Source: DASSUW01 sp963835525 (GTDB lineage: Bacteria > Actinomycetota > Thermoleophilia > Solirubrobacterales > Solirubrobacteraceae). Taken from it: DNA of 64,000 bases. A program made the translations under genes and the position numbers. The stretch lies in assembly GCA_963835525.1 (NCBI GenBank), contig CAWIFM010000007.1, positions 1-64,000 on the forward strand, given 5' to 3'. Below, piece by piece: positions 16,509-24,498 of this stretch (position 1 is the first letter of the stretch; the number at the start of each line of letters is the position of its first letter). The notes below the pieces were generated by a model that did no database searches, was not told where the DNA came from, and saw nothing but the letters and a program-made list of their open reading frames with translations.

Positions 16509-17490
16509 GCTCGTAGATGCCCAGTCCCTCGGCCTCGATGGCCGTCCCGCCGACGTTGCCGGAGGCCTCGAACGTGCCGGGGAGCTCGTGGATGAAGCCG
16601 TATCCGCGCTCGCCGGGCTCCGCCGTGATCACCTGCGCCGCGGCCATGGCCCGGAAGCGCAGGCGGACGCGGCCGCGTGCGTCGTCGACGTCGACGTGCA
16701 CCTCGGCGGGCAGTGCGGGCCGCGCGCGCCCGACGTGGAGGGCGGCGAGCGCCCCCGGCAGGCGGCGGGGCCGCGCGTCGAGCGTGCCGGCCGTGTCGAT
16801 CCGCACGCTCGACCCGGTGAACATCCGCCGCTTCCCGCCGCTGTGGACGACCAGCACCGGGCGGCCGCCGGCGCGATGGAGACGGTCGTACGTGCGGCCG
16901 ATGACGAACGACGGGTCGCCGCCCGGGGCCAGGAAGCAGCCCCACCGCCAGCCGATGTCGTCGCCCCAGCGCCAGCGGCCCCAGTTGTGGTCGTGGTAGG
17001 CGTCGCTGCCGTCGAGCGAGATCTTGCGGCCGGCGACGGTCGCGTCGCCCTCGACGGCGAGGTGCGAGACCGCCGACCAGGAGATCCAGCCATCGCCGAG
17101 CGGCAGCCGTAACGGCACGGTGAGCGGCTCGGTCGTCGCATGCGCGGCGACCGTCAGCTCGAGGCCGTCCTGCGGGAGGCGCGCCGAGGCCAGCACGGTC
17201 ATCGCGTCCAGCCCGATCGCGACGCTGCGCAGCCCGATCCCGCGCTCGCCGAACGCTGCGTCGTCGAGCGCCATGGCCTCGAGGTTGCCCGCCCAGCCGT
17301 GGCCCGGGACGTGCACGAGCGCCGCGCCGACCGCGCGGGCCTGCGAGTCCCCTGGGGACCCGTGGGCGGCGACGTTCACCAGCCCGATCAGCCCGGACTC
17401 GGGATCGAAGAGGTTCAGGTGCAGCCAGTCCTTGTAGAGCCCGGCCAGCGGGTCGAGCGCGGACGGCGCGCGCGGCGCGTCCAGCGCCAT
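16498..17490 (-). CDS. CrtC/AttH lipocalin-like protein (carotenoid hydratase fold)
   Basis: A 330-aa protein resembling the AttH/CrtC double-lipocalin fold, which includes carotenoid 1,2-hydratases. The telling block is residues 162-185, DAYHDHNWGRWRWGDD followed by WRWGCFL: the family's conserved DHxWG turn rich in Trp. GWISWSAVSHLAVEGDATVAG and the TYDRLHRAGGRPVLVV strand fit the same fold. No signal peptide is seen. The substrate is probably hydrophobic; the polyprenyl synthase three genes upstream makes an isoprenoid plausible but unproven. Confidence 0.72.
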   Translation of the reverse strand: MALDAPRAPSALDPLAGLYKDWLHLNLFDPESGLIGLVNVAAHGSPGDSQARAVGAALVHVPGHGWAGNLEAMALDDAAFGERGIGLRSVAIGLDAMTVLASARLPQDGLELTVAAHATTEPLTVPLRLPLGDGWISWSAVSHLAVEGDATVAGRKISLDGSDAYHDHNWGRWRWGDDIGWRWGCFLAPGGDPSFVIGRTYDRLHRAGGRPVLVVHSGGKRRMFTGSSVRIDTAGTLDARPRRLPGALAALHVGRARPALPAEVHVDVDDARGRVRLRFRAMAAAQVITAEPGERGYGFIHELPGTFEASGNVGGTAIEAEGLGIYEHVD

Positions 17491-18053
17491 CAGCGGAGCA
17501 GCGGTCCGCCGGGCTCGGCCGGCGGTCCCTCGCCGACGGCGTAGTGCGGTCCGAGCGTCGGCCCGGTGAGCGCGTCGAACGCGCGCACGACCTCGATGGT
17601 GAACGCCCAGTACCCGACCGCGAAGTCCAGGAACTCGGCGCGCGGGACGTCCTGCGTGCCCGCGGCGCCGGCCATCTCGGGCGGGATCGGGAGCAGCTCG
17701 ATCGTCTCGTCGACGTCTTCGGCGAGCAGCAGCGCGACGTCGTTGCGCAGCTGGTCGAGGACCGGCGCCGGCGGATGGCTCGACGCCCAGTCGCCGATCC
17801 GCAGCGCGTCCCAGATCAGCTCGCCGTTGGGGCCGGCGCGGCCGGTCTCGAGCGCCTGCCGCACGCGTGCTCCCTCCGTCGTCTTCGAGACCTCGCGCCC
17901 GAGGGCGGCGAAGCCGGCGGCGAGCGAGCCGATCGCCGTGGCGCCGGTGATGACGTGCAGGGCGCCGAGCCGGCCGCCGAGCGAGGCGAGCAGCGTCGCG
18001 GTCGAGCGGCCGGACTCGGCCGCGTCGTCGACGAGCTTGACGCGCGCGGTCAC
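17490..18053 (-). CDS. Mostly helical protein, unknown function (chain gene)
   Basis: A 187-aa protein. Residues 15-55 are a weakly hydrophobic helix rich in Ala, Gly and Leu (LLASLGGRLGALHVITGATA, AAGFAALGREVSK); the rest alternates acidic and nonpolar helices (LDQLRNDVALLLAEDVDETI). FAVGYWAFTIEVVRAFDAL is a further helix near the C-terminus. No motif or family is recognised. The gene overlaps the CrtC/AttH gene by one base (TGATG) and the 164-aa gene by 4 nt. Confidence 0.68.
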   Translation of the reverse strand: MTARVKLVDDAAESGRSTATLLASLGGRLGALHVITGATAIGSLAAGFAALGREVSKTTEGARVRQALETGRAGPNGELIWDALRIGDWASSHPPAPVLDQLRNDVALLLAEDVDETIELLPIPPEMAGAAGTQDVPRAEFLDFAVGYWAFTIEVVRAFDALTGPTLGPHYAVGEGPPAEPGGPLLR

Positions 18054-18544
18054 GTGGCAGGCTCCACCGCGACGGCGACGGGGATCCCGCCCTGGCGGAA
18101 GCCCTGGAGTACGAGCATCCCGCGGTAGGTGTCGGGCGGCAGCTCCGGCGGCACGGCGACGGCGAGCGAGAGGGCGACGACCTGCTCGGGCGCGACGAGC
18201 AGCGACGGCGGGCTCGCGTCCACGGAGGGCATCCAGGTCACGCCCGACGGCGCGACGAGCTGGCCGAGCGCGGGCGTGACCATGCAGTGCACGCGCTGGC
18301 GGTTCTCCACCTCGAGCTCGAGCGTGGCCGAGCCGCCCGGCGTGGCCGTCGCCTTCAGCGTCTCGTCGCCGTCCGGCATGACCACCGTCCCGGGGGAGGC
18401 GGGCGCCGCGGCGCCCTGGAGCCTCCGCAGGTACGAGATCGTCTCCTCGGCCAGGCGCGCCTGGAACTCGGTCTGCAGCCGCACGAACTCGGACAGCGCG
18501 TTGCCGGGGCTCCCGGCCGGATCGTTCGGTATTCGCACGCTCAC
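18050..18544 (-). CDS. Helical plus Ig-like-fold protein, unknown function (chain gene)
   Basis: A 164-aa protein. The N-terminal helix (LSEFVRLQTEFQARLAEETI) resembles phasin-like amphipathic helices. It is followed by a beta domain: KATATPGGSATLELEVENRQ, then VVALSLAVAVPPELPPDTYR and GMLVLQGFRQGGIPVAVAVE. The same plan recurs in the proteins at 13684 and 14195, so these are likely paralogues in one complex. It starts at GTG and overlaps the polyprenyl synthase gene by 4 nt. Confidence 0.7.
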   Translation of the reverse strand: MSVRIPNDPAGSPGNALSEFVRLQTEFQARLAEETISYLRRLQGAAAPASPGTVVMPDGDETLKATATPGGSATLELEVENRQRVHCMVTPALGQLVAPSGVTWMPSVDASPPSLLVAPEQVVALSLAVAVPPELPPDTYRGMLVLQGFRQGGIPVAVAVEPAT

Positions 18545-19608
18545 TTCACCCGGTCGATGACGTAGCGCAGCATCTCACGCAGGAAGCGGCCGTGCTCGTC
18601 GTCGCCGGTGAACTGACCGAGCCGGTCGTAGACGGCGAGCGCCTGCTCGCAGTAGTCGAGCGCGAGCGCCCGCCCGTGCTCGAGCGAGCCCGCCTCGACC
18701 ATCGCCTGTCCCAGCCAGCGGACGCTGTCCGGATCCTTGCCGAGGCGCGGCGTTGCGAGCAGCGAGGCGGCGCGCTCGCGCTCCGCCGCTGGAGCGGTGC
18801 GGAGGAAGTGCAGCAGCATCACCGTGCGCTTGCCCTCCCAGAGGTCTCCGCTGATCTCCTTGCCGTAGAGCGCCTCATCGGCCTCGAGGTTGAGCAGGTC
18901 GTCGTGGATCTGGAAGGCGATGCCGGTCAGGAATCCGAGCTCGATCAGCGGCTGCAGGTCCTCCCGCAGCGGGGCCAGCGCGCCGGGCGGGCCGCCGCAG
19001 ATGACGCCGATCCTCAGCGGCGCGATGACCGTGTACCAGCACGTCTTCTTGTACGCCATCCGCACGTAGTCGCGGTCGCCGAGGTCGAGGCGCTGCTCGG
19101 CGATCCAGCCGAGCTCGATGGCCTGGCCCTCGGCCGACTCGCGAGCCATCCGCTCCACCTCGCGAAACACCAGCAGCGCCTTGCGCACGCCGATCGTCTC
19201 CGTGTTCCGCAAGAGGAGATCGAGCGCGAGCACGTTGGTCGCGTCCCCGACGTTGACCGCCACGGGCACGCCGTGCGCCTCGAGCAGCGTCACCTGCCCG
19301 CGCCGGAACTGCGAGCCGTCCTCGACGTCGTCGTGCACCAGGAACGCGTTGTGGAAGAGCTCCAGCGCGGCGGCCGAATGCAGCGCCTGGTCGGTGCGCC
19401 CGCCGACGGATCGGCACGCGGCCAGGCAGATCGCCGGCCTCAGGCCCTTCCCCTCGCGGAACGGGTAGTCGGCGAGCAGGTCGTAGAGCGGGCCGTAGCC
19501 GATCTGGCGGCGTTCCTCGAACAGCGCCTCGAGGACGCCCAACACGTCGGATCGCGCCTCCGCCAGGACGCGGGCGACGACGTCCGACTCTTCGATGCCG
19601 CTGGTCAC
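18541..19608 (-). CDS. Polyprenyl (geranylgeranyl-type) diphosphate synthase
   Basis: A 355-aa trans-prenyltransferase that should condense isopentenyl with allylic diphosphates. The first Asp-rich motif is HDDVED near residue 92, followed by the substrate-binding RRGQ. YKKTCWYT matches the conserved Lys-Thr motif. The second Asp-rich motif is FQIHDDLLNLEAD: the family's DDxxD reads DDLLN here. GKEISGDLWEGKRT is the usual C-terminal Lys-binding block. Product length cannot be fixed; a bulky residue pattern before the first motif (LFHNAFLVHDDVED) fits C20 or longer. It is second in the minus-strand gene chain. Confidence 0.88.
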   Translation of the reverse strand: MTSGIEESDVVARVLAEARSDVLGVLEALFEERRQIGYGPLYDLLADYPFREGKGLRPAICLAACRSVGGRTDQALHSAAALELFHNAFLVHDDVEDGSQFRRGQVTLLEAHGVPVAVNVGDATNVLALDLLLRNTETIGVRKALLVFREVERMARESAEGQAIELGWIAEQRLDLGDRDYVRMAYKKTCWYTVIAPLRIGVICGGPPGALAPLREDLQPLIELGFLTGIAFQIHDDLLNLEADEALYGKEISGDLWEGKRTVMLLHFLRTAPAAERERAASLLATPRLGKDPDSVRWLGQAMVEAGSLEHGRALALDYCEQALAVYDRLGQFTGDDEHGRFLREMLRYVIDRVK

Positions 19609-19835
19609 ACGCGGCGGTTGCGGAACGCGGCGACGACGGTGTCGCGCAGCTGGGGCGGGACGTCGGCCTCCTCGATCCGCCCGACGGTGGCGATCGTGAT
19701 CTGCACCTGCTCGAGGTAGCGGATCGACAGGATCCAGGCCTTCAGCAACGAGCGGCCCTCGAAGCGGTCGAGGCCGTTGATGACGCCCAGGCGCGCCAGG
19801 AGCTCAGCTTCGGCGGTCGTCGTCCCGAGCGTCAC
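19605..19835 (-). CDS. Small hypothetical protein heading the minus-strand gene chain
   Basis: A 76-aa protein, mainly helical (EAELLARLGVINGLDRFEGR, LKAWILSIRYLEQVQITIAT), without a recognised motif. Its GTG start lies 9 nt after a TAAGTT hexamer and its stop overlaps the polyprenyl synthase start by 4 nt. It is probably the first gene of the transcript running to about 10989. Confidence 0.7.
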   Translation of the reverse strand: MTLGTTTAEAELLARLGVINGLDRFEGRSLLKAWILSIRYLEQVQITIATVGRIEEADVPPQLRDTVVAAFRNRRV

Positions 19836-19844
19836 GTGGTGCCG

Positions 19845-19850
19845 AACTTA
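19845..19850 (-). promoter_or_regulatory. -10-like TAAGTT for the minus-strand gene chain
   Basis: On the minus strand TAAGTT ends nine bases before the GTG at 19835 with no ribosome-binding site in between. It would make a leaderless or very short-leader mRNA for the chain. It overlaps the end of the antiporter gene. Confidence 0.4.
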
Positions 19851-20959
19851 CCGGGGCCGGTTCAGCAGCGCGAGCGCAGCGGCGGGGAACAGGAGCACGG
19901 AGAGCAGCCCGGCGCCGACGAGCGCCGCCGACTCCCCGGCGCCGATCAGCCCGAGCTCCTGCCCGATCGCCGTGGTGGCGACGAGGAACGGCAGCGACGT
20001 CGCCTGGAGCAGGCCGGCGACGAGCGTCTCGCGCCGGTCGAGCCCGTAGAGCACCGCGGGCAGGCCGCGCACGACCAGCAGCGCGGCGAGGAACAGCGGC
20101 ACCATCGCGGCGCTGTCGGCCAGCGCGCCGAGGTCGAAGCGGATGCCGCTCGTGACGAAGAAGACGGGGATGAACACGCCGAACCCGATCACCTCGAGCT
20201 TGCGGCGGAAGTCCGGGTGCGTCATCTCGTGGTCCGGGTCGGCGAGCGCGAGGATGGCGCCGGCGGCGAAGGTGCCGAGGATCACCTCGAGCCCGAGCTG
20301 CTGGGCGGCGGCCGCGAAGCCCACCAACAGGACCATCGCGCCGCGGACGCGGATCTGCGCGGTCGTGTCCTGCAGGCGCAGCAGATCGGCGCGGACGCGC
20401 ATCGAGCGCTGGGCTCCGCGCACCACCGCGAACACGGTCAGCGCGAGGCCGAGCAGCGCGCCGATCAGGACGAGCGTGGCGCCCGGCCGGCCCTCGCCGG
20501 CGAAGAACAGCGACAGCAGGATGATCGCCGCGAAGTCGGCGATCGAGGCGCCCGCGATCACGAGCTGACCGAGCGGGCTGCCGAGCCGGCCGCTGTCCTT
20601 CAGCACGGGGATGAGGACGCCGAGCGACGTGGAGCCGAGGGCGATGGCCACCAGCAGCGGCGTCTGCACGCCGAGCGCGAACGAGACGGCGACCGCAATC
20701 GCGAACGAGAGCGCGTAGCCGCGGAGCGTGAGGCCGAGCAGCCTGCCGCGCAGCCGCGAGAAGTCGACCTCGAGACCGCCGAGGAAGAGCAGGAAGGCAA
20801 GACCGAGCGTGGCGAGGACCTCGATGGTGCCGTCGAGCTCGACCCACCCGAGCACCGAAGGCCCGAGGACGATGCCACGATCTCGAGCACCACGGCGGGG
20901 ATCCGCAGCGCGGGCGCCAGGCCGAGCAGGAACGGCGCCGCGAAGCCGGCGGCGACCAC
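19848..20959 (-). pseudogene. CPA2/KefB-type cation:proton antiporter, frameshifted as sequenced
   Basis: About 370 residues with roughly 11 hydrophobic segments of the Na+/H+ exchanger (CPA2) family. The N-terminal part (VAAGFAAPFLLGLAPALRIP then AVVLEIV) and the rest (GIVLGPSVLGWVELDGTIEV onward) lie in different frames and meet near 20880. One missing base, for example GTGGC for GTGGGC, would restore VLEIV-GIVLGPS, the family's usual sequence. The remainder is intact (LGTFAAGAILALADPDHEMT). No C-terminal RCK domain is present. Whether this is a real mutation or a consensus error cannot be told. The start is GTG 20959 or an unseen codon upstream. Confidence 0.75.
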
Positions 20960-21027
20960 GATGAGGAGTCCGTCGAGCGAGGCATGGCGGTGCAGTCGGT
21001 CGGCCGCGCCGATCGTTACGTGTAACA

Positions 21028-21063
21028 GACCGAGCGGTCATGCGACTCAGGTCGCATGACCGC
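21028..21063. promoter_or_regulatory. TetR-like operator and overlapping inverted repeat at the flavodoxin-like gene start
   Basis: Two palindromes abut here. GACCG-AG-CGGTC (21028-21039) has the form of a TetR-family operator. A 13-bp perfect inverted repeat, GCGGTCATGCGAC, loop TCAG, then its complement (21034-21063), contains the ATG at 21056 in its right arm. A further GTTAC-GT-GTAAC lies at 21015-21026. Binding or folding here would block transcription or initiation. Confidence 0.5.
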
Positions 21064-21760
21064 CTACTCCGACCTGCGTGCCGTCTACATCAACTGCACG
21101 CTCAAGCGCGCCCCGAACGTGTCCAACACGCAGGGCCTGGCCGACCGCTCGATCGCGATCCTGGAGGCCAACGGCGTCGCCGTCGAGCAGTTCCGCGCGA
21201 TCGACCACGAGATCGCCACCGGCATCTACCCCGACATGACCGAGCACGGGTGGGAGCGCGACGACTGGCCCGCGATCTACGAGAGCGTGATCGCCGCCGA
21301 CATCCTCGTCCTGCTCACCCCGATCTGGCTGGGGGAGAAGTCCTCGGTCTGCACGCAGGTGATCGAGCGGCTGTACGGCAACAGCCACCTGCTCAACGAG
21401 AACGGCCAGTACGCCTACTACGGCCGCACGGCGGGCTGCCTGGTCACCGGCAACGAGGACGGCGTCAAGCACTGCGCGATGAACGTCCTCTACTCGCTCC
21501 AGCACCTCGGCTACACGATCCCGCCGCAGGCCGACGCCGGCTGGATCGGCGAGGCGGGCCCGGGCCCGAGCTACCTCGACGAGGGCTCAGGCGGCCCGGA
21601 CAACGACTTCACGAACCGCAACACGACGTTCATGACGTGGAACCTGCTCCACATGGCGCGCATGCTCAAGGACGCCGGCGGGATCCCCGCCCACGGCAAC
21701 CAGCGCTCGGAGTGGGACGCCGGCTGCCGCTTCGACTACCCCAACCCGGAGTACCGCTGA
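21056..21760 (+). CDS. Flavodoxin-family NAD(P)H-dependent oxidoreductase
   Basis: A 234-aa protein of the flavodoxin/NADPH-dependent FMN reductase fold. The N-terminal strand and phosphate-binding loop read VYINCTLKRAPNVSNTQGL. ADILVLLTPIWLGEKSSVCT is the conserved flavin-contact loop, followed by YYGRTAGCLVTGNEDGVKH. It probably reduces quinones or other electrophiles with FMN; the substrate is unknown. A TetR-like operator and a strong hairpin cover its start codon, suggesting tight control, although no TetR gene is in the window. Its end overlaps the converging DUF2188 gene by 25 nt. Confidence 0.86.
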   Translation: MTAYSDLRAVYINCTLKRAPNVSNTQGLADRSIAILEANGVAVEQFRAIDHEIATGIYPDMTEHGWERDDWPAIYESVIAADILVLLTPIWLGEKSSVCTQVIERLYGNSHLLNENGQYAYYGRTAGCLVTGNEDGVKHCAMNVLYSLQHLGYTIPPQADAGWIGEAGPGPSYLDEGSGGPDNDFTNRNTTFMTWNLLHMARMLKDAGGIPAHGNQRSEWDAGCRFDYPNPEYR

Positions 21761-21966
21761 GCGGCCGCGCCGGCGCCGACCGCGGGGCGCGTCCGCCCGT
21801 AGCGGTCGTGCACCAGGATCCGCTCCGAGTCCCGGTCCTTCGCGTGCCCCCAGGCCACGAACTCCGCCTCCGTCGCGCTCCGGTGCACGGAGAGCGGGCG
21901 GCGGGAGGCATCCTCGAAGACGCCCCATTCGCCACGGACGTCGGCTACGACATGCAGCATCGACAT
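21736..21966 (-). CDS. DUF2188-like small protein
   Basis: A 76-aa protein starting at ATG 21966 behind a strong CGAGGAGG site. VVADVRGEWGVFEDASRRPL, ATEAEFVAWGHAKDRDSERI and LVHDRYGRTR match the DUF2188 pattern (a small alpha/beta protein that often ends in IHxxDGxI). The function is not known. It converges on the flavodoxin-like gene and overlaps its last 25 nt. Confidence 0.75.
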   Translation of the reverse strand: MSMLHVVADVRGEWGVFEDASRRPLSVHRSATEAEFVAWGHAKDRDSERILVHDRYGRTRPAVGAGAAAQRYSGLG

Positions 21967-22092
21967 GACTGCCTCCTCGAGTTCGCCTGGCACAAAGATG
22001 CCATCGCCGGCGCGACAACAGGTGAAGGATTCACAACCGGGCAACCAGTTGCCATGGCCCGGCGGTCCGTACCGCGCGACCCGCCGGTCCCG

Positions 22093-22482
22093 TCATCGCC
22101 GCGGAGGAGGTCCGGTCCGCCGCTCCGAGGCCGCGCACGTGACGCAGAGCGCGCTGTCGGGCATGGCACGCAGCCGGGCCGCCGGGATCGCCTCGCCGCA
22201 CTGGTCGCACGTCCCGTAGGTGCCCTCGTCGAGCTTGGCGAGCGCCCGCTCGGTACGGGCCAGGCCGGTCTCCAGCGAGCGGCCGACGCCGATGTCGTTA
22301 AGCCGGCTGATCGCCTCCGTGGTGCCGTCCCCGATCCGCTTGCCGAACCCCTGCGCGGCGCCGAGCTCGGGTCGCTCGGCGAGCGCCTCCACGCGCTCGC
22401 GGGTGCTCTGCCGTCGCGCTTCGAGCTCGCGGCGGATCGCGTCGAGGTCCAGGTCGTCGGCGGGCTCGGGCACCGAGGCCAC
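22093..22482 (-). CDS. DksA/TraR-family zinc-finger protein
   Basis: A 129-aa protein with an N-terminal coiled-coil region (DAIRRELEARRQSTRERVEA) and a C-terminal four-Cys zinc finger, CDQCGEAI...ALCVTCA, spaced as in DksA/TraR proteins. DksA-type proteins act in the RNA polymerase secondary channel; many short actinobacterial relatives have no tested role. The start is GTG 22482, directly behind the stop of the upstream hydrolase gene, so the pair is probably cotranscribed. Confidence 0.88.
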   Translation of the reverse strand: MASVPEPADDLDLDAIRRELEARRQSTRERVEALAERPELGAAQGFGKRIGDGTTEAISRLNDIGVGRSLETGLARTERALAKLDEGTYGTCDQCGEAIPAARLRAMPDSALCVTCAASERRTGPPPRR

Positions 22483-22483
22483 G

Positions 22484-23842
22484 TTAGACGAACTGCAGCA
22501 GCCGGCTGACGCCGGTCGGCGGCATCGGCTCGCGGTTGAGCCGGATCTCGACGAGCGTGGTGGTCAGCGGGAAGAAGAACTTGACGTCGGTGTCCCGCAG
22601 CCACGGCGTGAGGTCGATCTGCGCGTCCCATTTCCCGGGGCTCTCGCGTCCCTCGCCGCCGGGATCGAACGTCTCCGAGCCGTAGCCGTAGTAGGCGACG
22701 AGATCGGTCCCGGACTGGGCGATCAGGCGCAGGCTGAGCGACGATCGCTCGGCCGGCCGGAGCTTCGCCAGGTCGACGTGGAAGCACCGGTAGCTCGGGT
22801 CGTCCGTGAACGGATGCACGTCCAGGGCGAAGTCGTCGAGCACTTCGAAGCCCCCGTCCTCGACCGTGCCCACATCGAGGAAGTAGTCCGGCACCGGGTC
22901 GCCCCGCTCGTCGACCGCGCGGACCACGAACTGCTGCCACATGCGGTCCTTCAACGCCTTCTCGTGGGCCGAGCCGGGGCCGGCATAGGTCTGCGCCCAC
23001 GACTGGTAGGCCTCGAAGTCGTCCACGTCGAGCGCGGCCATCACCATCTCGACGAGCTCGTCCGTAGGACGCCTGAGGATCGTGCCGTGGTTGCAGTCCT
23101 CCACGAGCACCAATGGCACCGAGACGTTGTTCCACGGCGCGAGCTCGATCTTCGGGATGCGCTCGGCCCCGGGCTCCTGGCGGAGGTCGACGACCAGCTT
23201 TCGCATGCTCAGGCCGGCCGCGGCCCAGCGAACCGTGCCGTCGCTGCCGTCCGGGTTCGTGAACATGCCGCGCAGCCCGCCGTAGGCGTCCTGGCCGATG
23301 AAGATGAACGGGTACGGCGTGTCCGGCCCCTCGCCGTAGGTGGCGCGGTCACCGATCAGATCGCGCTCCGCGAGGCGCCACGTGTAGCTGCTGCCCATCT
23401 CCAGCCCCGTGAGCACGCGCGTTCCCGCCTCCATGAAGTCCGGTCCCGGTTCCTTCTCGCCCTTGAAGAGCGCGCCGAGCCAGCTCCGTCCCTTGTGAGC
23501 GAGCGGGCTGCCGAACATCGCCGGCGCCAGGCCGATGATCCGCTTCACGCGGCCGCGGCGCGCGGCGTACGTGGCGAGCCACTCGCGGATGACGAGCCCG
23601 CCCGTGGAGTGCACGATCGCGTCGAACTCCTCGCCGGCCGTGAGCCCGGCCTGCAGGCGGAGCGCGCGATCGAAGCCCTCCGCGAGATCCTTGATCGTGA
23701 TCTCGTTGCTCAGTGACACGTACTGGCCGAGGTGGACGTCGGTCGTCTCGTAGCCACGGCCGGTCAGGATGTCCCGCCAAGGGCCGAGGCTCTCGGCGCT
23801 GTCGCTGTATCCGTGGAGCAGGACGATCGGGCGCTTCGGCAT
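22484..23842 (-). CDS. Alpha/beta-hydrolase (lipase/esterase-like)
   Basis: A 452-aa protein. IVLLHGYSDSAES is the oxyanion-hole strand; the nucleophile elbow is AIVHSTGGLVI (Ser in HSTGG, a variant of GxSxG). CNHGTILRRP near residue 270 may give the catalytic His. The C-terminal 170 residues form a separate beta-rich domain (FALDVHPFTDDPSYRCFHVD, DVKFFFPLTTTLVEIRLN). No signal peptide is evident, so it may act in the cytosol despite resemblance to lipases. It is followed 1 nt later by the DksA-like gene. Confidence 0.83.
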   Translation of the reverse strand: MPKRPIVLLHGYSDSAESLGPWRDILTGRGYETTDVHLGQYVSLSNEITIKDLAEGFDRALRLQAGLTAGEEFDAIVHSTGGLVIREWLATYAARRGRVKRIIGLAPAMFGSPLAHKGRSWLGALFKGEKEPGPDFMEAGTRVLTGLEMGSSYTWRLAERDLIGDRATYGEGPDTPYPFIFIGQDAYGGLRGMFTNPDGSDGTVRWAAAGLSMRKLVVDLRQEPGAERIPKIELAPWNNVSVPLVLVEDCNHGTILRRPTDELVEMVMAALDVDDFEAYQSWAQTYAGPGSAHEKALKDRMWQQFVVRAVDERGDPVPDYFLDVGTVEDGGFEVLDDFALDVHPFTDDPSYRCFHVDLAKLRPAERSSLSLRLIAQSGTDLVAYYGYGSETFDPGGEGRESPGKWDAQIDLTPWLRDTDVKFFFPLTTTLVEIRLNREPMPPTGVSRLLQFV

Positions 23843-23903
23843 GAGGAGTCACTTTCGGCTCGGCGAGTTGGGCCGACGCTACTCGAATGCCGTCGCCGGC
23901 CGG

Positions 23904-24419
23904 TCAAACCAAGGGCTTCTCGTGGATCTCGAGGTCGCACGGCGTGGCCAGCAGCGGCGCGAGGTGCGGATAGGCGTCGGTCATGTCGGCGGTGCGAACG
24001 CGGCGGTAGCCCCTCCGGCCGTACCAGGCCTTGAGGAACTCCTTGGTCGGATGCCTCCACAGGCGCGGGACGAGCAGCTCGAGCCGCATCGTCCGGATGC
24101 CGCGCTCGCGGCTGTGACACTCGGCGAAGTCGAGCAGGACCCGGCCGACGCCCTTGCCGCGCTGATCCGGTGCGGCGACCAGCATGCCGAACTCGCTCGT
24201 ACCGGGCACGACGTCGTGCAGCCGGACGCTGCCGACGAGCTTGCCGTGGCGGGTCGCGACGGCGATCTGCCCGGCCGGGACGAGCTCGGCCATCTCGGTC
24301 ACCGTCGTGCGCGTGGCGCCCTCGCGCCAGAGTCCGAGCTCCGCGACGGCGTACACGTCGTTGATGAGTGCGGTGAGGGGGTCGACGAGTTCGGCCCTGC
24401 CCGCCCAGTCCACCGTCAT
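23904..24419 (-). CDS. GNAT-family N-acetyltransferase
   Basis: A 171-aa protein starting at ATG 24419. GQIAVATRHGKLVGSVRLHD and FGMLVAAPDQRGKGVGRVLL contain the acetyl-CoA-binding Q/RxxGxG/A signature (QRGKGVG), and YGRRGYRRVRTADM is the usual C-terminal strand. The acceptor is unknown. It is divergent from the LysR gene at 24499, with a dyad element in the 79-bp gap, so LysR may regulate it. Confidence 0.87.
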   Translation of the reverse strand: MTVDWAGRAELVDPLTALINDVYAVAELGLWREGATRTTVTEMAELVPAGQIAVATRHGKLVGSVRLHDVVPGTSEFGMLVAAPDQRGKGVGRVLLDFAECHSRERGIRTMRLELLVPRLWRHPTKEFLKAWYGRRGYRRVRTADMTDAYPHLAPLLATPCDLEIHEKPLV

Positions 24420-24474
24420 GCTTCGAGGGTGCCAGGTTCGGATGCACCAACGCAATACATAGTTCTCAACACAC

Positions 24475-24493
24475 CGATCGTGATCTACGATCG
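24475..24493. promoter_or_regulatory. Dyad in LysR/GNAT divergent region, candidate LysR operator
   Basis: CGATCGT-GATCT-ACGATCG is a perfect 7-bp inverted repeat with a 5-bp centre. It contains the LysR-type T-N11-A pattern (T24478 to A24490). It lies six bases before the LysR GTG start and 56 bases before the divergent GNAT start. Confidence 0.5.
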
Positions 24494-24498
24494 TTCGA

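Noticed and set aside
13684..18544. Gas-vesicle, encapsulin or phage-tail cluster for the helix+Ig proteins
   Set aside because: No GvpA, encapsulin shell or phage structural motif is seen in any neighbour; only the general small-structural-protein look is shared.
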